64,000 nucleotides of DNA from JAENWD01 sp963796915 (GCA_963796915.1 CAWCNI010000002.1:1054001-1118000), one strand, 5' to 3'; shown: positions 38,478 through 47,840, numbered from the stretch's first letter. A program made the numbers and translations. The notes: generated from the letters alone by a model not told the origin.

Positions 38478-39080
38478 ATGGACAAGCTGAAGGAGCTGTT
38501 CGAGCTCGTCGCGAAGTGTCCTTTCCTCTTCCTCGGGGTGATCCTGATCCTGCTCGCCGCCGTCGGCATCCTTCCGCTCGGCGTCGGCACTGGCAGCGTC
38601 ATGCTGCCGGTCGGCGGCAACTGGCGCCTTGTGCTCGCGGTGGTCGGCCTGGCAGGGGTCGCATTCGACGGTGCTCGCCTCTGGCGTCAACCGTCGGGGC
38701 CGCAATCGCTCGCCAAGGCCACCGGCGGCATCATGCAGCCAGCGGCGAACTCCGTCGTCGGCCGCGCCATCTCAGCGACCGGCTGGTCGCGTGACATCGA
38801 TCGCGGGCTCCATCTCTGGCTGATAGTCGAAGTCGACAACCACAAGTGGCCAAAGGGCGACGAGCTGCAGATCGCAGCCGACGGCACCTGGCGGAGCGAC
38901 GTCTACGAGGACGGCACCGGCGCGACGTTTTCGCTCGCGCTCTACGTGGTGGACAAGGACGGCCAGAGCAAGATCCGGGCGTGGCTGGAAATCGGCACCT
39001 TCATCGGGTATCACCCGTTTGAAGTCGACATTCCAGGCGCACGGCGGCTGGCGCGGATCGACGGCCTGCGAAAGGCGTGA
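38478..39080 (+). CDS. hypothetical membrane-anchored protein
   Basis: A 200-residue protein I do not recognise. Two membrane segments (FLFLGVILILLAAVGILPL and RLVLAVVGLAGVAF) are followed by a soluble domain of about 120 residues that looks beta-rich (HLWLIVEVDNHKWPKGDELQ, ATFSLALYVVDKD, KIRAWLEIGTFIGYHPFEV). The next gene starts 6 bases after its stop. Confidence 0.65.
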   Translation: MDKLKELFELVAKCPFLFLGVILILLAAVGILPLGVGTGSVMLPVGGNWRLVLAVVGLAGVAFDGARLWRQPSGPQSLAKATGGIMQPAANSVVGRAISATGWSRDIDRGLHLWLIVEVDNHKWPKGDELQIAADGTWRSDVYEDGTGATFSLALYVVDKDGQSKIRAWLEIGTFIGYHPFEVDIPGARRLARIDGLRKA

Positions 39081-39086
39081 TTGAAC

Positions 39087-39512
39087 ATGGCGAAACCTGA
39101 GGCGAGAGCCGGCGCCGACAGCCTGGCCCTGTACGACGCGTTGCTGGCGACCAACCCGGCGATCGTGCGCAAGGGCGCGGCGATGCCCTACACCTCCGTC
39201 AACGGCAACATGTTCAGCCTGCTCACGGCTGACGGCACTCTCGCACTTCGACTGCCGGCGCCCGCCCGCGACGCCTTCCTGAAAAAGCACAAGACCACGC
39301 TCTGCGTGCAGTACGGGGCTGTGATGACGGAGTACGTCTGCGTTCCTGCCGCCCTGCTGGCGAAGACGCAGCAGCTCGCGAAGGACCTGGCGCTGAGCTA
39401 CGAGTACGCGTGCTCGCTCAAGCCGAAGGCGACGACGAAGAAGAAGTCTGCGAAACGCGCCGCGGCGCCTCGCGGTCGGGCGGTGGTCCCGCGCCAGAGC
39501 CGCGTCCGATAG
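39087..39512 (+). CDS. TfoX N-terminal-like small protein
   Basis: A 141-residue protein whose core (LYDALLATNP, RKGAAMPYTSVNGNMFSLL, LALRLP, FLKKHKTTLCVQYG) resembles TfoX/Sxy N-terminal-domain proteins. The tail is Lys/Arg-rich (KATTKKKSAKRAAAPRGR), like those of the small proteins at 31990 and 32319. TfoX regulates competence in some bacteria, but small single-domain relatives have no known role. ATG 39087 is preferred over TTG 39081. Confidence 0.6.
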   Translation: MAKPEARAGADSLALYDALLATNPAIVRKGAAMPYTSVNGNMFSLLTADGTLALRLPAPARDAFLKKHKTTLCVQYGAVMTEYVCVPAALLAKTQQLAKDLALSYEYACSLKPKATTKKKSAKRAAAPRGRAVVPRQSRVR

Positions 39513-39592
39513 CCCCTCCGGTCAGAATCGATTCGAAGCAGGCCGACAGGTCGGCTCGCAGAGAACACCCCATCCGCTGCCACGCGCATCCG

Positions 39593-39706
39593 TAGGGTCG
39601 ATCTTCCGCCTTCGCGGGAGCGCTTCGGCGGACTCGCCGTAGCCTTGGCGGAGGCGGTCAGATCGGCCGCACATGCGCATCCGTAGGGCCGATCTTCAGA
39701 TCGGCC
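39593..39706. repeat. composite palindromic element plus short palindromic element
   Basis: 39593-39668 is a composite form: TAGGGTCGATCTTC, an inserted block with CGCCTTCGCGGG and CCTTGGCGGAGGCGG, then TCAGATCGGCC. 39684-39706 is the short form TAGGG plus GGCCGATCTTCAGATCGGCC with one overlap. Both are preceded by GCGCATCCG. The composite is matched in reverse orientation at 55302-55376. The 235-base gap here holds no gene. Confidence 0.8.
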
Positions 39707-39747
39707 AACGGCATCTCAAGACGCGCCATACCGAATCCCGGCCGTTA

Positions 39748-40977
39748 CTACCTGGCCGCGGCGGGCCGGCGAAGCGCTCGCGAGATGACGTTCCACAGCG
39801 CGTTCGGCTTGTAGACCACTGCCGGATCCGGCGGGACGTTCTGCTCGACGGCCTGCCAGTACCCAGCCGGGGGCTTCGTCGTGCCCAGCTCGTAGTCCAT
39901 CTTGTCCCACCCGTCCTCGCGATAGCCGTAGAACGCCCAATGCCAGCCGCGAGACTCGAGGGTCGCGATGACGTCGGTCATGTACTGGACGGCGCCGGGA
40001 TTGGTGCGCGTCACCCCGAACTCTCCGGCGAGGATGCGATTCGCGGGGACGTGGTTCCGCTCCTGCCAGTCGGCCACCGGCTTCAGGAAGCTGGCCATCT
40101 GCGGGCGATCCCAGTTCACGGCGACCGGCGTGTCGCCTTCGCCCGTCGGCACCGCGCCGGGATAGCGGAACTTTCCCTGGTTGCGATGGTTGGTGAAGGT
40201 GTAGGGCTCGTACATGTGGAACGAGTAGAGGACCCGGCTGTCGTCCACGGGCTCCAGCACCTTGAACGCCCACGGCGTGGCGAAGAAGCCGCTGTCGAGC
40301 ACGATTGGAGTCTGCGGGTCCACCTGGCGGATCGCGGCGACGGCCTTCCGATAGAACAGGTTCAGGTCCGCGGGCGTACCGCGCACCCGCGCGTACCACG
40401 CGGCGTAGTCGCCGGTATACCAGTCCGGCAGCGCCGGCGCGACGCGCTCGGGAGACGGCTCGTTCAGGATGTTGTATCCGACGATGGCGGGATGATCGCG
40501 AAGGGCTGCTGCCAGATCGCGCCAGCAGGCGATGGCCCGATCCTGCTCGGCGAAGCTGGTCCAGATCTTTCGTTCTTCCACGCCGTTGTTGTGCTGCGAC
40601 CATCGCGCGCCCGGCAGGCTCAACATCGTGAGCACTACTTTTTCACCGGCCGCGTCCGCCGCGTCGAGCACCGCGCGCAGCGCACGCAGGTCGTTGGCGT
40701 TGACGCCGGTGTAGGCGTCACGCGGGCCGATCAGGAAGTCGCCCAGCTGCGTCGCCGGCCGGCCGTTCAGCCATTTGCTCGGCGCCAGGCGCACGAACTC
40801 GATTCCCGCGGCGTGCGCCGCCTGCAGCCGCTCGGCCCGTTCGACGGAATTGAACAGGTTCGCGCCGCGCCGCGGCGTGTTCCAGTACGCGATCTTCGAA
40901 GCCGGTGCGGGCTGCGCGAACGTGGTGACGATGCAGGCCACAGCCACGGCAAGGGCCGCGAGGGCAAAGCGAGGCAT
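39748..40977 (-). CDS. glycoside hydrolase family 5 enzyme
   Basis: A 409-residue secreted GH5 (cellulase-like) enzyme. A signal peptide (FALAALAVAVACIVTTFAQ) precedes a TIM barrel. The acid/base is Glu173 in IVGYNILNEPS and the nucleophile Glu319 in ILAGEFGV. Other barrel residues are FVRLAPSKWL and FHMYEPYTFT. It hydrolyses beta-glucans or mannans, but the subfamily cannot be read by eye. It is divergent from the GH172 gene with 71 bases between them, so both may respond to the same plant-polymer signal. Confidence 0.9.
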   Translation of the reverse strand: MPRFALAALAVAVACIVTTFAQPAPASKIAYWNTPRRGANLFNSVERAERLQAAHAAGIEFVRLAPSKWLNGRPATQLGDFLIGPRDAYTGVNANDLRALRAVLDAADAAGEKVVLTMLSLPGARWSQHNNGVEERKIWTSFAEQDRAIACWRDLAAALRDHPAIVGYNILNEPSPERVAPALPDWYTGDYAAWYARVRGTPADLNLFYRKAVAAIRQVDPQTPIVLDSGFFATPWAFKVLEPVDDSRVLYSFHMYEPYTFTNHRNQGKFRYPGAVPTGEGDTPVAVNWDRPQMASFLKPVADWQERNHVPANRILAGEFGVTRTNPGAVQYMTDVIATLESRGWHWAFYGYREDGWDKMDYELGTTKPPAGYWQAVEQNVPPDPAVVYKPNALWNVISRALRRPAAAR

Positions 40978-41048
40978 TGGTCATAGTGTATGCAGGTCAG
41001 CTGGAGAAATACCGGCTGCCGCTATGATGGGCGGCGCGAGGAGGCGAC

Positions 41049-42164
41049 GTGGAGCGACGCGATTTCGTACGGATGGCGGCGCTGGGGATGGCGCCACTGG
41101 CGACTGGCGCCGACGCGCGCACCGGGGAGCCTGGCGGCGCTCCGGCGTCGGAGGCGACCACTCTCGCCCGGCTGCGGCGGGAGGTCACGCGGCAGTCCAC
41201 GACCTTCGATCTCGGGCACCGGAGCAAGACGCGCGCGGTGCGGCGCGGTGAAAATGTCACAATCGCCGAGGGCCGCGGGCCGGGATACATCGCCCAGTTC
41301 TGGCTGACGTTCCCTGGCTGGTTCTGGCAGCACTGGAATCCGTCGGCGCCGATCAGCCAGACGATCCTCAAGACGCTGATCCTGCGCATCTACTGGGACG
41401 ACGCGGCGACGCCGGCGGTGGAAGCGCCAGTCGGTGACTTCTTCGGCGCCGGGCTCTGCCGAATCACGAGCTTCGCCGGCCGCTACTTCGGCACCTCGAG
41501 CGGCGGCTTCTTCTGCAAATGGCCGATGCCGTTTCGGCAGTCTTTCCGGGTCGAGGTCGAGAATCTGGACAAGTCGATTGAGACCGAGATCTTCTGCAAT
41601 GTGCTCTACCAGCAGGCGGAGCTGCCACCGGATCTCGGCTATTTCCATGCGCAGTTCCGGACCGGCCGCAACAACGGGCCGGCTCCGGTCCCCATCGCCG
41701 AGGCGCATGGCGCCGGACACTACGCCGGCTGCGTGCTCGCGATGCAGGGATACGACCGCGGCTACCTCAGTTACCTCGAGGCGCCCGAGCATGTGTACGT
41801 TGACACCGCCGCAGACACACCGACCATCGTCGGCACCGGGCTGGAGGACTATTTTCTCGGCGGATGGTATTTCCGCGAAGGGCCGTTCACCGGGCCGTAT
41901 CACGGGCTGATCCTCAAGGACGTCCTCGACGCCAGTGTCGCGATGTATCGCGTCCACGACGCCGACGCGATCCGCTTTCAGGAGCGCCTGCGATTCACGT
42001 TCCTGAACCCGTGGCCGGCGGATCGACTGCAGCCGTTCGCGTACTCGTCGGTGGCGTTCCTCTACCTCGCCACTGCCGCCGGGCAGGGCCAGAAGTTGCC
42101 GTCGGCTGACGATCTCCTGTGCTGGTATCGCTACACGTCAACCGATCATCAGAGCATTCCGTAA
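41049..42164 (+). CDS. DUF2961 (glycoside hydrolase family 172) enzyme
   Basis: A 371-residue Tat-exported enzyme. MERRDFVRMAALGMAPLATG is the twin-arginine signal. The DUF2961 core follows: GPGYIAQFWLTFPGWFWQHWN, read as GPGYIAQFWLTF, then LRIYWDDAATPAVEAPVGDFFG and GTGLEDYFLGGWYF, with the conserved Glu in LEDYF. Family GH172 members act on alpha-fructofuranosides and alpha-D-arabinofuranosides. The start is GTG with GAGGAGG 5 bases upstream. Specificity is not deducible. Confidence 0.85.
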   Translation: MERRDFVRMAALGMAPLATGADARTGEPGGAPASEATTLARLRREVTRQSTTFDLGHRSKTRAVRRGENVTIAEGRGPGYIAQFWLTFPGWFWQHWNPSAPISQTILKTLILRIYWDDAATPAVEAPVGDFFGAGLCRITSFAGRYFGTSSGGFFCKWPMPFRQSFRVEVENLDKSIETEIFCNVLYQQAELPPDLGYFHAQFRTGRNNGPAPVPIAEAHGAGHYAGCVLAMQGYDRGYLSYLEAPEHVYVDTAADTPTIVGTGLEDYFLGGWYFREGPFTGPYHGLILKDVLDASVAMYRVHDADAIRFQERLRFTFLNPWPADRLQPFAYSSVAFLYLATAAGQGQKLPSADDLLCWYRYTSTDHQSIP

Positions 42165-42185
42165 GAGGGTAGGCCTGCGGCGGCC

Positions 42186-43046
42186 CTAACGCAGACTGTC
42201 CGTCAGCGCCGTCTCGAAGAACGTCACCACCGGCGTGACGCCGCCTGGTTCGAGGTCGAGCCCGTGCGGATGGTGATCGCCGCCCTTCTTGACGATCTGC
42301 TGGACTGGTCCGCCGAGCGCGGCGTATTTCCGCTGCACGATCTCGGAATTCTCGGCGGCCGGCACGACATGGTCTGAGTCGCCATACACCAGCAGCAGCG
42401 GAATACGCGCGCGTGCCGGCGCCTCGAGCTTCGACACCGGGCTGGCCTTCAGGACGGCGTCGGTATCGCCGGGCGTGATGTGCCACACCTGCAGCATCTC
42501 GCCCCACTCCCTGGCGCCCCCCTGGCCGGTGCCGAGCTGCTGCAGTCGCCCACCGGGCCAGCTGCGCATGTCGCAGACCGCGTTGTCCAGATAGACGGCG
42601 AGCGTGAGCTCCGGATGCGCGGCTGCCCAGGACATGGCGTACAAGCCGCCCCGGCTGAAGCCAAAAAGCCCGGCGCGCGGCATGAACCCGAACGTCTTCG
42701 TCAGCGCCGCATGCGCCCGCTCCCAGGCCTGCATCGCGACGGGATCGCCATACCGGTCCGGCACCGAGACGTAGACCAGATGCCAGCCGGCGTCGAGCAG
42801 CGCCCGATCGGCGCCATCGAACGCGCCCAGAAATTCGGCGCGCCAGATCCACGGGTAGCCGGCAGCCGTATGCCGAGGCGAGGTCGGCGACACGACTGTC
42901 ACTGGCACGCCCTCGACGACGAACTCGTGAGAGACGTACCTGGAAGCATAGACGCCGGCCTTCCCCGGGAACTGAGGTGAGTCAGAGACTCTGGGTGCGG
43001 GGGTGGCCACGAGAGAGAGAATCGCGACGAGCGCTGTCAGCGTCAT
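42186..43046 (-). CDS. secreted alpha/beta hydrolase
   Basis: A 286-residue exported hydrolase with a short signal peptide (TALVAILSLVATPAP). The nucleophile Ser is in FGFSRGG, the acid Asp in VYGDSDHVVP and the His in KGGDHHPHG. A lid region lies between. The fold matches prolyl-oligopeptidase or dienelactone-hydrolase relatives. The substrate is unknown. ATG 43046 is the first start that gives a signal peptide. Confidence 0.8.
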   Translation of the reverse strand: MTLTALVAILSLVATPAPRVSDSPQFPGKAGVYASRYVSHEFVVEGVPVTVVSPTSPRHTAAGYPWIWRAEFLGAFDGADRALLDAGWHLVYVSVPDRYGDPVAMQAWERAHAALTKTFGFMPRAGLFGFSRGGLYAMSWAAAHPELTLAVYLDNAVCDMRSWPGGRLQQLGTGQGGAREWGEMLQVWHITPGDTDAVLKASPVSKLEAPARARIPLLLVYGDSDHVVPAAENSEIVQRKYAALGGPVQQIVKKGGDHHPHGLDLEPGGVTPVVTFFETALTDSLR

Positions 43047-43109
43047 GGGAGAGGTGCAGTCGTCAATCGGAGAGCGTGTCTCGCCACTATACTCGGCAGG
43101 GATGTCGTC

Positions 43110-43664
43110 ATGACCCGTCTCGCCTTGCGCGTGTCGCTGCTGGCCGTCGCCGCACTCGCTGCGCTCGCCGGCGCCTGCTCGCGCAGCGAGGAGGCTGGTC
43201 GTGCTGCCGGTCCGCCCATCGTCACGGCACGGTCTGCGCCGGCCGACACAGCGCGACCGTCGGGTGGCGTCGACGCCGCAAGTCGCGACCTCTCGGTCGA
43301 CGAGACGATGGGCGGTCACACGCTCGCGCGGCACGTCGGGCGGACCGACGAGGACCTGGCGGATCGCCTGCGTCGCGAGGCGCATATCTCCGCAGCCTCC
43401 ACATACACTGATCGTGCGACAGCGGAGCGTGTCGTCGGCGCGGCGCTGGCGGCGGGCGGGCGTCGTCTGGAGGCCTGGCAGAACCGTCAGGGCCATCGTC
43501 CCAACCTGGTCCTGCGCTACAGCGGCCAGAGCGGATCGATCGGCAGATCGCTGCGGCGTGGCGACCGGGTGACGGTGACCTGCACGCGTGTCCTCGTGGT
43601 GTTGCGGTGGGACGAGCAAGCCTCGCGCTTTTACGTGCTGACGTCCTATCCGGAGACGGAGTGA
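43110..43664 (+). CDS. lipoprotein with bacterial RNase A-like toxin domain
   Basis: A 184-residue protein. The N-terminus is a lipoprotein signal ending LAALAGAC (Cys23), then a 40-residue linker, then a domain from about residue 66 that matches the bacterial CdiA-CT RNase A-like family. It opens GGHTLARHVGRTDEDLADRL, contains SAASTYTDRATAERVV and GRSLRRGD and ends FYVLTSYPE. His75, Arg86, Thr178 and Tyr180 match in spacing the His, Arg, Thr and Tyr I recall as catalytic in Yersinia kristensenii CdiA-CT. A secreted RNase would degrade RNA in a neighbour cell. The next gene, overlapping by one base, looks like its immunity protein. No CdiA or type VI parts are near. Confidence 0.8.
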   Translation: MTRLALRVSLLAVAALAALAGACSRSEEAGRAAGPPIVTARSAPADTARPSGGVDAASRDLSVDETMGGHTLARHVGRTDEDLADRLRREAHISAASTYTDRATAERVVGAALAAGGRRLEAWQNRQGHRPNLVLRYSGQSGSIGRSLRRGDRVTVTCTRVLVVLRWDEQASRFYVLTSYPETE

Positions 43665-43975
43665 TGAAATCGCGTGCCGCCGACGAGTTCCCGATGCTGC
43701 GCGAGGTGTTCACGGGATACCTGCACGAAGACTTCGCTGTCGAGTACGGGTCCCCCGAGGCCGCGCTGCGCGCCTTTCATGACGATGCGTCGGCGGCGGA
43801 GCGCCGGCGGTTCGCGAAGGAGGCGCAGCGGTTCCTGCAGCAGACCGAGTCGCTCGATTTCGACGCCACGAGGGCGCTCGCTGCACGTCTGGGGTGTCGC
43901 TGGGCGCCGCCAAGCCGAGATGCCCTTGTCCGCGCTCTTACAGACGCCGTCACGCCGGACGGCGGCAAACATTAG
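43664..43975 (+). CDS. CdiI-type immunity protein
   Basis: A 103-residue acidic helical protein with the pattern of contact-dependent-inhibition immunity proteins: DEFPMLREVFTGYLHEDFAVEYGSPEAAL near the start, read as EFPMLREVF and YLHEDF, and LGCRWAPP near the end. ATG overlaps the stop of the toxin gene as TGATG, so the pair is translated together. It has no signal peptide, so it acts in the cytoplasm, as needed to protect against a returning RNase. The pairing with an RNase A-like domain strengthens both calls. Confidence 0.78.
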   Translation: MKSRAADEFPMLREVFTGYLHEDFAVEYGSPEAALRAFHDDASAAERRRFAKEAQRFLQQTESLDFDATRALAARLGCRWAPPSRDALVRALTDAVTPDGGKH

Positions 43976-43999
43976 CCACAGCTTCACGAACACGGACCC

Positions 44000-44647
44000 A
44001 TGTCTATGCGCATCCGACGCCTGCTGCTCGAACGTCTCACCTCGTCTCGGTTGTCCGTGCTGTGCTGCCTTACGCTGCTGTTGACGGCGGCCTGCAGCCC
44101 GTCGCCTGAGAAGGGCAACCGGAAAGTGCCGGCCGGAGCCAAGAGCTCCGGCGGCGCTCACGCGGTCATCGATACCGACAAAGGCGCCGTCGAAATCGAG
44201 TTCCTGGCGAGCGATGCTCCGAAGGCTGTCGAGAACTTCCGGCTGCTCGCCGAGCACGGATACTACGACGGCCTCACGTTCCACCGCATCGTGAAGGGCT
44301 TCATGATCCAGGGCGGTGATCCGACCGGTGACGGCACTGGCGGCGAGAGCGCGTGGGGCGGCACCTTCGCCGACGAGATCAATCCTGCTTCGGCACTCTA
44401 CCGGGACGGCTACAAGCGCGGGTTTGTCGCGATGGCCAACTCTGGGCCGAACACCAATGGCAGTCAGTTCTTCATCCTTCAGAAGGACTACGCGCTGCCC
44501 CCGAGCTACGTCATCTTCGCGAGGGTGACGACTGGCATGGACGTGGTCGACGCGCTTGCCGACACACCGACGACGATGGGCGCTGACGGCGGCATGAGCC
44601 AGCCGACGACGCCGCCGGTGATGAAGAAGGTCACTGTTCGTCCGTAG
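44000..44647 (+). CDS. cyclophilin-type peptidyl-prolyl isomerase lipoprotein
   Basis: A 215-residue cyclophilin that speeds prolyl isomerisation during folding, here anchored as a lipoprotein (LLLTAACSPSPEK). Active-site segments: FHRIVKGFMIQGGDP, GFVAMANSGPNTNGSQFFI. It starts 24 bases after the immunity gene. ATG 44006 is an alternative start. It may be co-transcribed with the toxin pair by chance. Confidence 0.93.
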   Translation: MSMRIRRLLLERLTSSRLSVLCCLTLLLTAACSPSPEKGNRKVPAGAKSSGGAHAVIDTDKGAVEIEFLASDAPKAVENFRLLAEHGYYDGLTFHRIVKGFMIQGGDPTGDGTGGESAWGGTFADEINPASALYRDGYKRGFVAMANSGPNTNGSQFFILQKDYALPPSYVIFARVTTGMDVVDALADTPTTMGADGGMSQPTTPPVMKKVTVRP

Positions 44648-44755
44648 CGCGACATGGCGCCCACATCTCGCGAGGCATCAGCGGACGGCACCATTGCCGG
44701 CAGTCGTGCTCCGCGGGTAGCGCTGCGGCGCGCGCCGCGTTAGGCTTAGGCGCCG

Positions 44756-46262
44756 ATGCCGCAGAGACCTCCTGAGCGACCGCTGAGCAAGCATTCATAC
44801 AAGGCGCAGCTCCTGGTCTTGCGCGAGGAACTGCTCGCTGTCCAGCAGCGGCTCCGTCACGCAGCATTTCCGGTCATCGTCCTCTTCTCCGGCGTCGACG
44901 GCGCCGGCAAGGGCGAAACGGTGAACCTTCTCCACGAGTGGATGGACCCGCGCTGGCTGCGCACGCATGCCTATGCCGAGCCGTCCGACGAGGAGCGCGA
45001 GCGTCCGCCGGTACTGGCGGTTCTGGCGCGATCTGCCGCCGAACGGCCAGACAGGGATTCTGCTGAACGCCTGGTACGCCGCGCCTATCGACAATCGAGC
45101 GCATCGGAAGATCGACGCGGCGGAATTTCGCGCCGAGCTCCGCGAGATCGCTCGCTTCGAACGGCTGCTGACCGATGACGGGGCGCTGGTGCTGAAGTTC
45201 GTCATGCATCTGGATCGGCGAACTCAGCGTGCGCGGCTCAAGGCCCTCGAGCGCGATCCGCTGACCCGCTGGCGGGTGACCGACGAGCAGTGGCGACAGG
45301 CCCGGTCGTACGACGAGTTGGTGGAGGCTGAAAAGCTGGCCGTGCGGCTGACAGACGCCGGCCAGGGCTCGTGGACGATTGTCGACGGATCGGACGAGCG
45401 CAACAGGAGCCTGGTCGTCGCCCGTGCTCTGCGCGATCGGATTACTCGCCGGCTCGATGACGAGGCGCGCGGCCATCACGGCCCTGGCCGTGCTGCGGCG
45501 GTGATTGCGGGGCGCGGCCATTCGAAGCCGTCATCCAGGCCGAGGACGCGCAGCGGCAGGCTGGCCCGTCTGGATATGTCTCTCGCCGTGGACAAGCCTC
45601 GCTACGAGGTTGCGCTGGCCGAGGCACAAGCACGGCTCAATCTGCTCCATCGTAAGGCGACCAGGCGCGGCATCTCGACCGTTATCGTGTTCGAGGGCTG
45701 GGATGCGGCAGGGAAAGGCGGCGCCATACGGCGCGTCGCCTCCGCACTGGACGCAAGGGACTACCAGGTCGTCGCTGTTGCGGCGCCCACCGACGAGGAG
45801 CGTGCGCACCACTACCTGTGGCGCTTCTGGCGGCAGTTGTCCCGTGCCGGACGCATGACGATCTTCGATCGTTCATGGTACGGGCGTGTGCTGGTCGAAC
45901 GCGTCGAAGGCTTCGCGCGGCCGGACGAATGGAAGCGCGCCTACGCCGAGATTGAAGACTTCGAGTCGCAGCTGATGGCACATGGGACCATCCTGGTGAA
46001 GTACTGGATGCACATCACCAAGGACGAGCAGCTGCGCCGATTTCAACAGCGAGAGCACCTCGCGTACAAACGATGGAAGCTGACCGACGAAGACTGGCGT
46101 AACCGGCGCCGGTGGGACGCCTACGAAGAGGCCGTCGACGAGATGGTGGCGCGAACCAGCACGCGGCGCGCGCCGTGGATTCTCGTCGAGGGCAACGACA
46201 AGAACTACGCGCGGCTGAAGGTGCTGGAGGCGCTGAACGAGCGGCTCGAGCGCCAAGGGTGA
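44756..46262 (+). CDS. pap: polyphosphate:AMP phosphotransferase, tandem PPK2 domains (one frameshift)
   Basis: About 501 residues when repaired. Two PPK2 domains are joined head to tail, each with a Walker A motif (FSGVDGAGKGE and FEGWDAAGKGG) and the second with FDRSWYGRVLVERVEGF. Tandem (class II) PPK2 enzymes make ADP from AMP and polyphosphate. In the first domain an extra G near 45010 separates DEERERPP from YWRFWRDLPPNGQ. The N-terminal domain of tandem PPK2s is usually degenerate; here NAWYAAP replaces the NRSWYG-like motif. Confidence 0.88.
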
Positions 46263-46407
46263 GGGCGTGCGGCCTTCGATCTATGGCAGGTTGAAACGGA
46301 AGTCGCACCAATGACAAGCAGCGAGGCGAGGAATGCCGTTGCGAATCGTGCTTGCCTTCGGGAACGCGACTGGGACGCGTGACCGCCCCTCGCTGGACAT
46401 TGCGCAT

Positions 46408-47350
46408 CTACCGCGGGCTCGTTGCGCGGCGCACCTCGACGGTCTCACCGACGTCGATCACCATCAGGTCTTCGCCGATCTCGAGCGGGCCGGCGTAGCG
46501 CACGCGCGCCGGCGGAATCAGATCCTGCGGAGTGACGCCAGGCGGGCCGATGTGCGAATAGACCGCCAGCCTCGGCAGTGTGCGGGCGAAGACGTCGCCG
46601 GCCTGCTCAGCCGACGTGTGGTGATTGATCCGTGACCGCAACTGCTCGGGGTTGCCTCCGCTGCGCATGATCGCGTCGGCCGAGACGACCTCGTGCACGA
46701 GGAGGTCGACGCCCTTCGCGTACTTGATCAGGTTCTCCGAGACGCGCGTGTCGCCCGACAGCACGACGGAGCGCCCGTGGTAGTCGACGCGATAGCCGTA
46801 TGCCGGGCCGCACTGGCGCGTGGTCCACGTCGAACGCCGTGATCCGCACGCCGTCGTGATCGTAGACCACACCTTCGGCGATTTCCTGGACTTGGATTCC
46901 TGCGCCTTCCGGATCGGCGTGATCGTCGGACTCGCGGATCTGGATGTCGAACGCGAACGCCTGGGACAGGTGCGCCATCATGTCTTTCGTGCCGACCGGT
47001 CCCCAGACGTCGAGCGCCCGGTGCCGGCCTGGCGCGATCAGCCACCCGGTGAGCCAGAGGTCGGGGAAGCCGACCACGTGGTCCGAGTGAAGGTGGGTGA
47101 GGAAGACCCCGTCGATGCTCTCCCAGCTGACGTGGACCTGCGTCAGCCGCTGGAGCGCCCCGCGACCCGCATCGAACAGAAACGCGTGGCCGTTTGCCTC
47201 CACCAGGGTGCTCGGCCCGAACCTCGTCATGCCCGGATTCGGGTTGCCGGTGCCCAACAGCGTCACCTTGATGTCCTGAGCTCCCGCCAGCCCCGGCCAG
47301 AGCATCGCGACGACGAGTGCCATCCATCGAGCGCGCAGCCGGATAGTCAT
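46408..47350 (-). CDS. secreted metallo-beta-lactamase-fold hydrolase, RNase Z-like (one frameshift)
   Basis: About 314 residues when repaired. A signal peptide (MALVVAMLWPGLAGAQ) precedes an RNase Z/arylsulfatase-like beta-lactamase fold: VTLLGTGNPNP, TLVEANGHAFLFDAGRG, the zinc motif THLHSDHVVGFPDL, the Asp in VVLSGDTR and the late His in YSHIGP. An extra C near 46805 separates VDHAPV from RPAYGYRVDY. Export makes a tRNA-processing role unlikely. The substrate is unknown. Confidence 0.82.
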
Positions 47351-47411
47351 AGGTTCTTCAGCCTCGCGCCATCCTAGCCCGCCAAGGCCGATCGCACGCC
47401 GAAATGTAGGC

Positions 47412-47755
47412 TGAGCGAGCCAAGCGATGCGACCTGAGAAGGTGGCGTGAGAGAAGAGAAGAGAGCGAGCGAGAGCAATGCGACCCGAGGAGGGAGTGAG
47501 AGAAGAGAGAGCGAGCGAGAGCGATGCGACCTGAGGAGGGAGTGAGAGAAGAGAGCGAGCGAGAGCGAAGCGACCGAGGAGAGGAGTGAGAGAAGAGAGC
47601 GAGCGAGAGCGATGCGAGCGAGGAGAGGTGAGAGAGGAGAGCGAGCGAGAGCGATGCGAGCGAGGAGAGGAGTGAGAGAAGAGAGCGAGCGAGAGCGAAG
47701 CGACCGAGGAGGTGGAGTGAGAGAAGAGAGCGAGCGAGAGCGATGCGACCCCCGG
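47412..47755. repeat. 44-bp tandem array downstream of tRNA-Leu
   Basis: About seven to eight units of 42-46 bases, each containing GCGAGCGAGAGCGA(T/A)GCGA, then CCGAGGAG or similar, then GTGAGAGAAGAGA. Unit starts are near 47465, 47511, 47555, 47599, 47641, 47685 and 47730, with a degenerate one near 47412. On the minus strand, the direction of tRNA-Leu transcription, the array is pyrimidine-rich. Open frames through it are Ser/Leu/Arg repeats and are not genes. The 487-base gap 47351-47837 holds no gene. Confidence 0.9.
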
Positions 47756-47766
47756 GACTCGTGCCC
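47754..47766 (-). repeat. GGGCACGAGTCCC, partial copy of tRNA 3'-end sequence
   Basis: Downstream of tRNA-Leu on its own strand, GGGCACGAGTCCC resembles the T-arm region of that tRNA (TTCGAGTCCC). It has the same GGGCACGA(A/G)TCCC form as the copies behind tRNA-Ser. Confidence 0.5.
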
Positions 47767-47769
47767 GCT

Positions 47770-47793
47770 GAGTCACGCCGAAAGGCGTGACTC
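47770..47793. terminator. perfect 10-bp hairpin after tRNA-Leu
   Basis: GAGTCACGCC and GGCGTGACTC pair around GAAA (plus strand) or TTTC (minus strand). It lies 48 bases past the 3' end of tRNA-Leu. No T run follows, so its role as a terminator is uncertain. Confidence 0.45.
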
Positions 47794-47840
47794 GCGTGCC
47801 TGAGTCCCCCCTGAGCACCAGAGGGAGCGTTAGCGAGCGA

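Noticed and set aside
47412..47755. Possible CRISPR array
   Set aside because: Units are directly adjacent 44-base tandem copies without unique spacers, and no cas genes are present.
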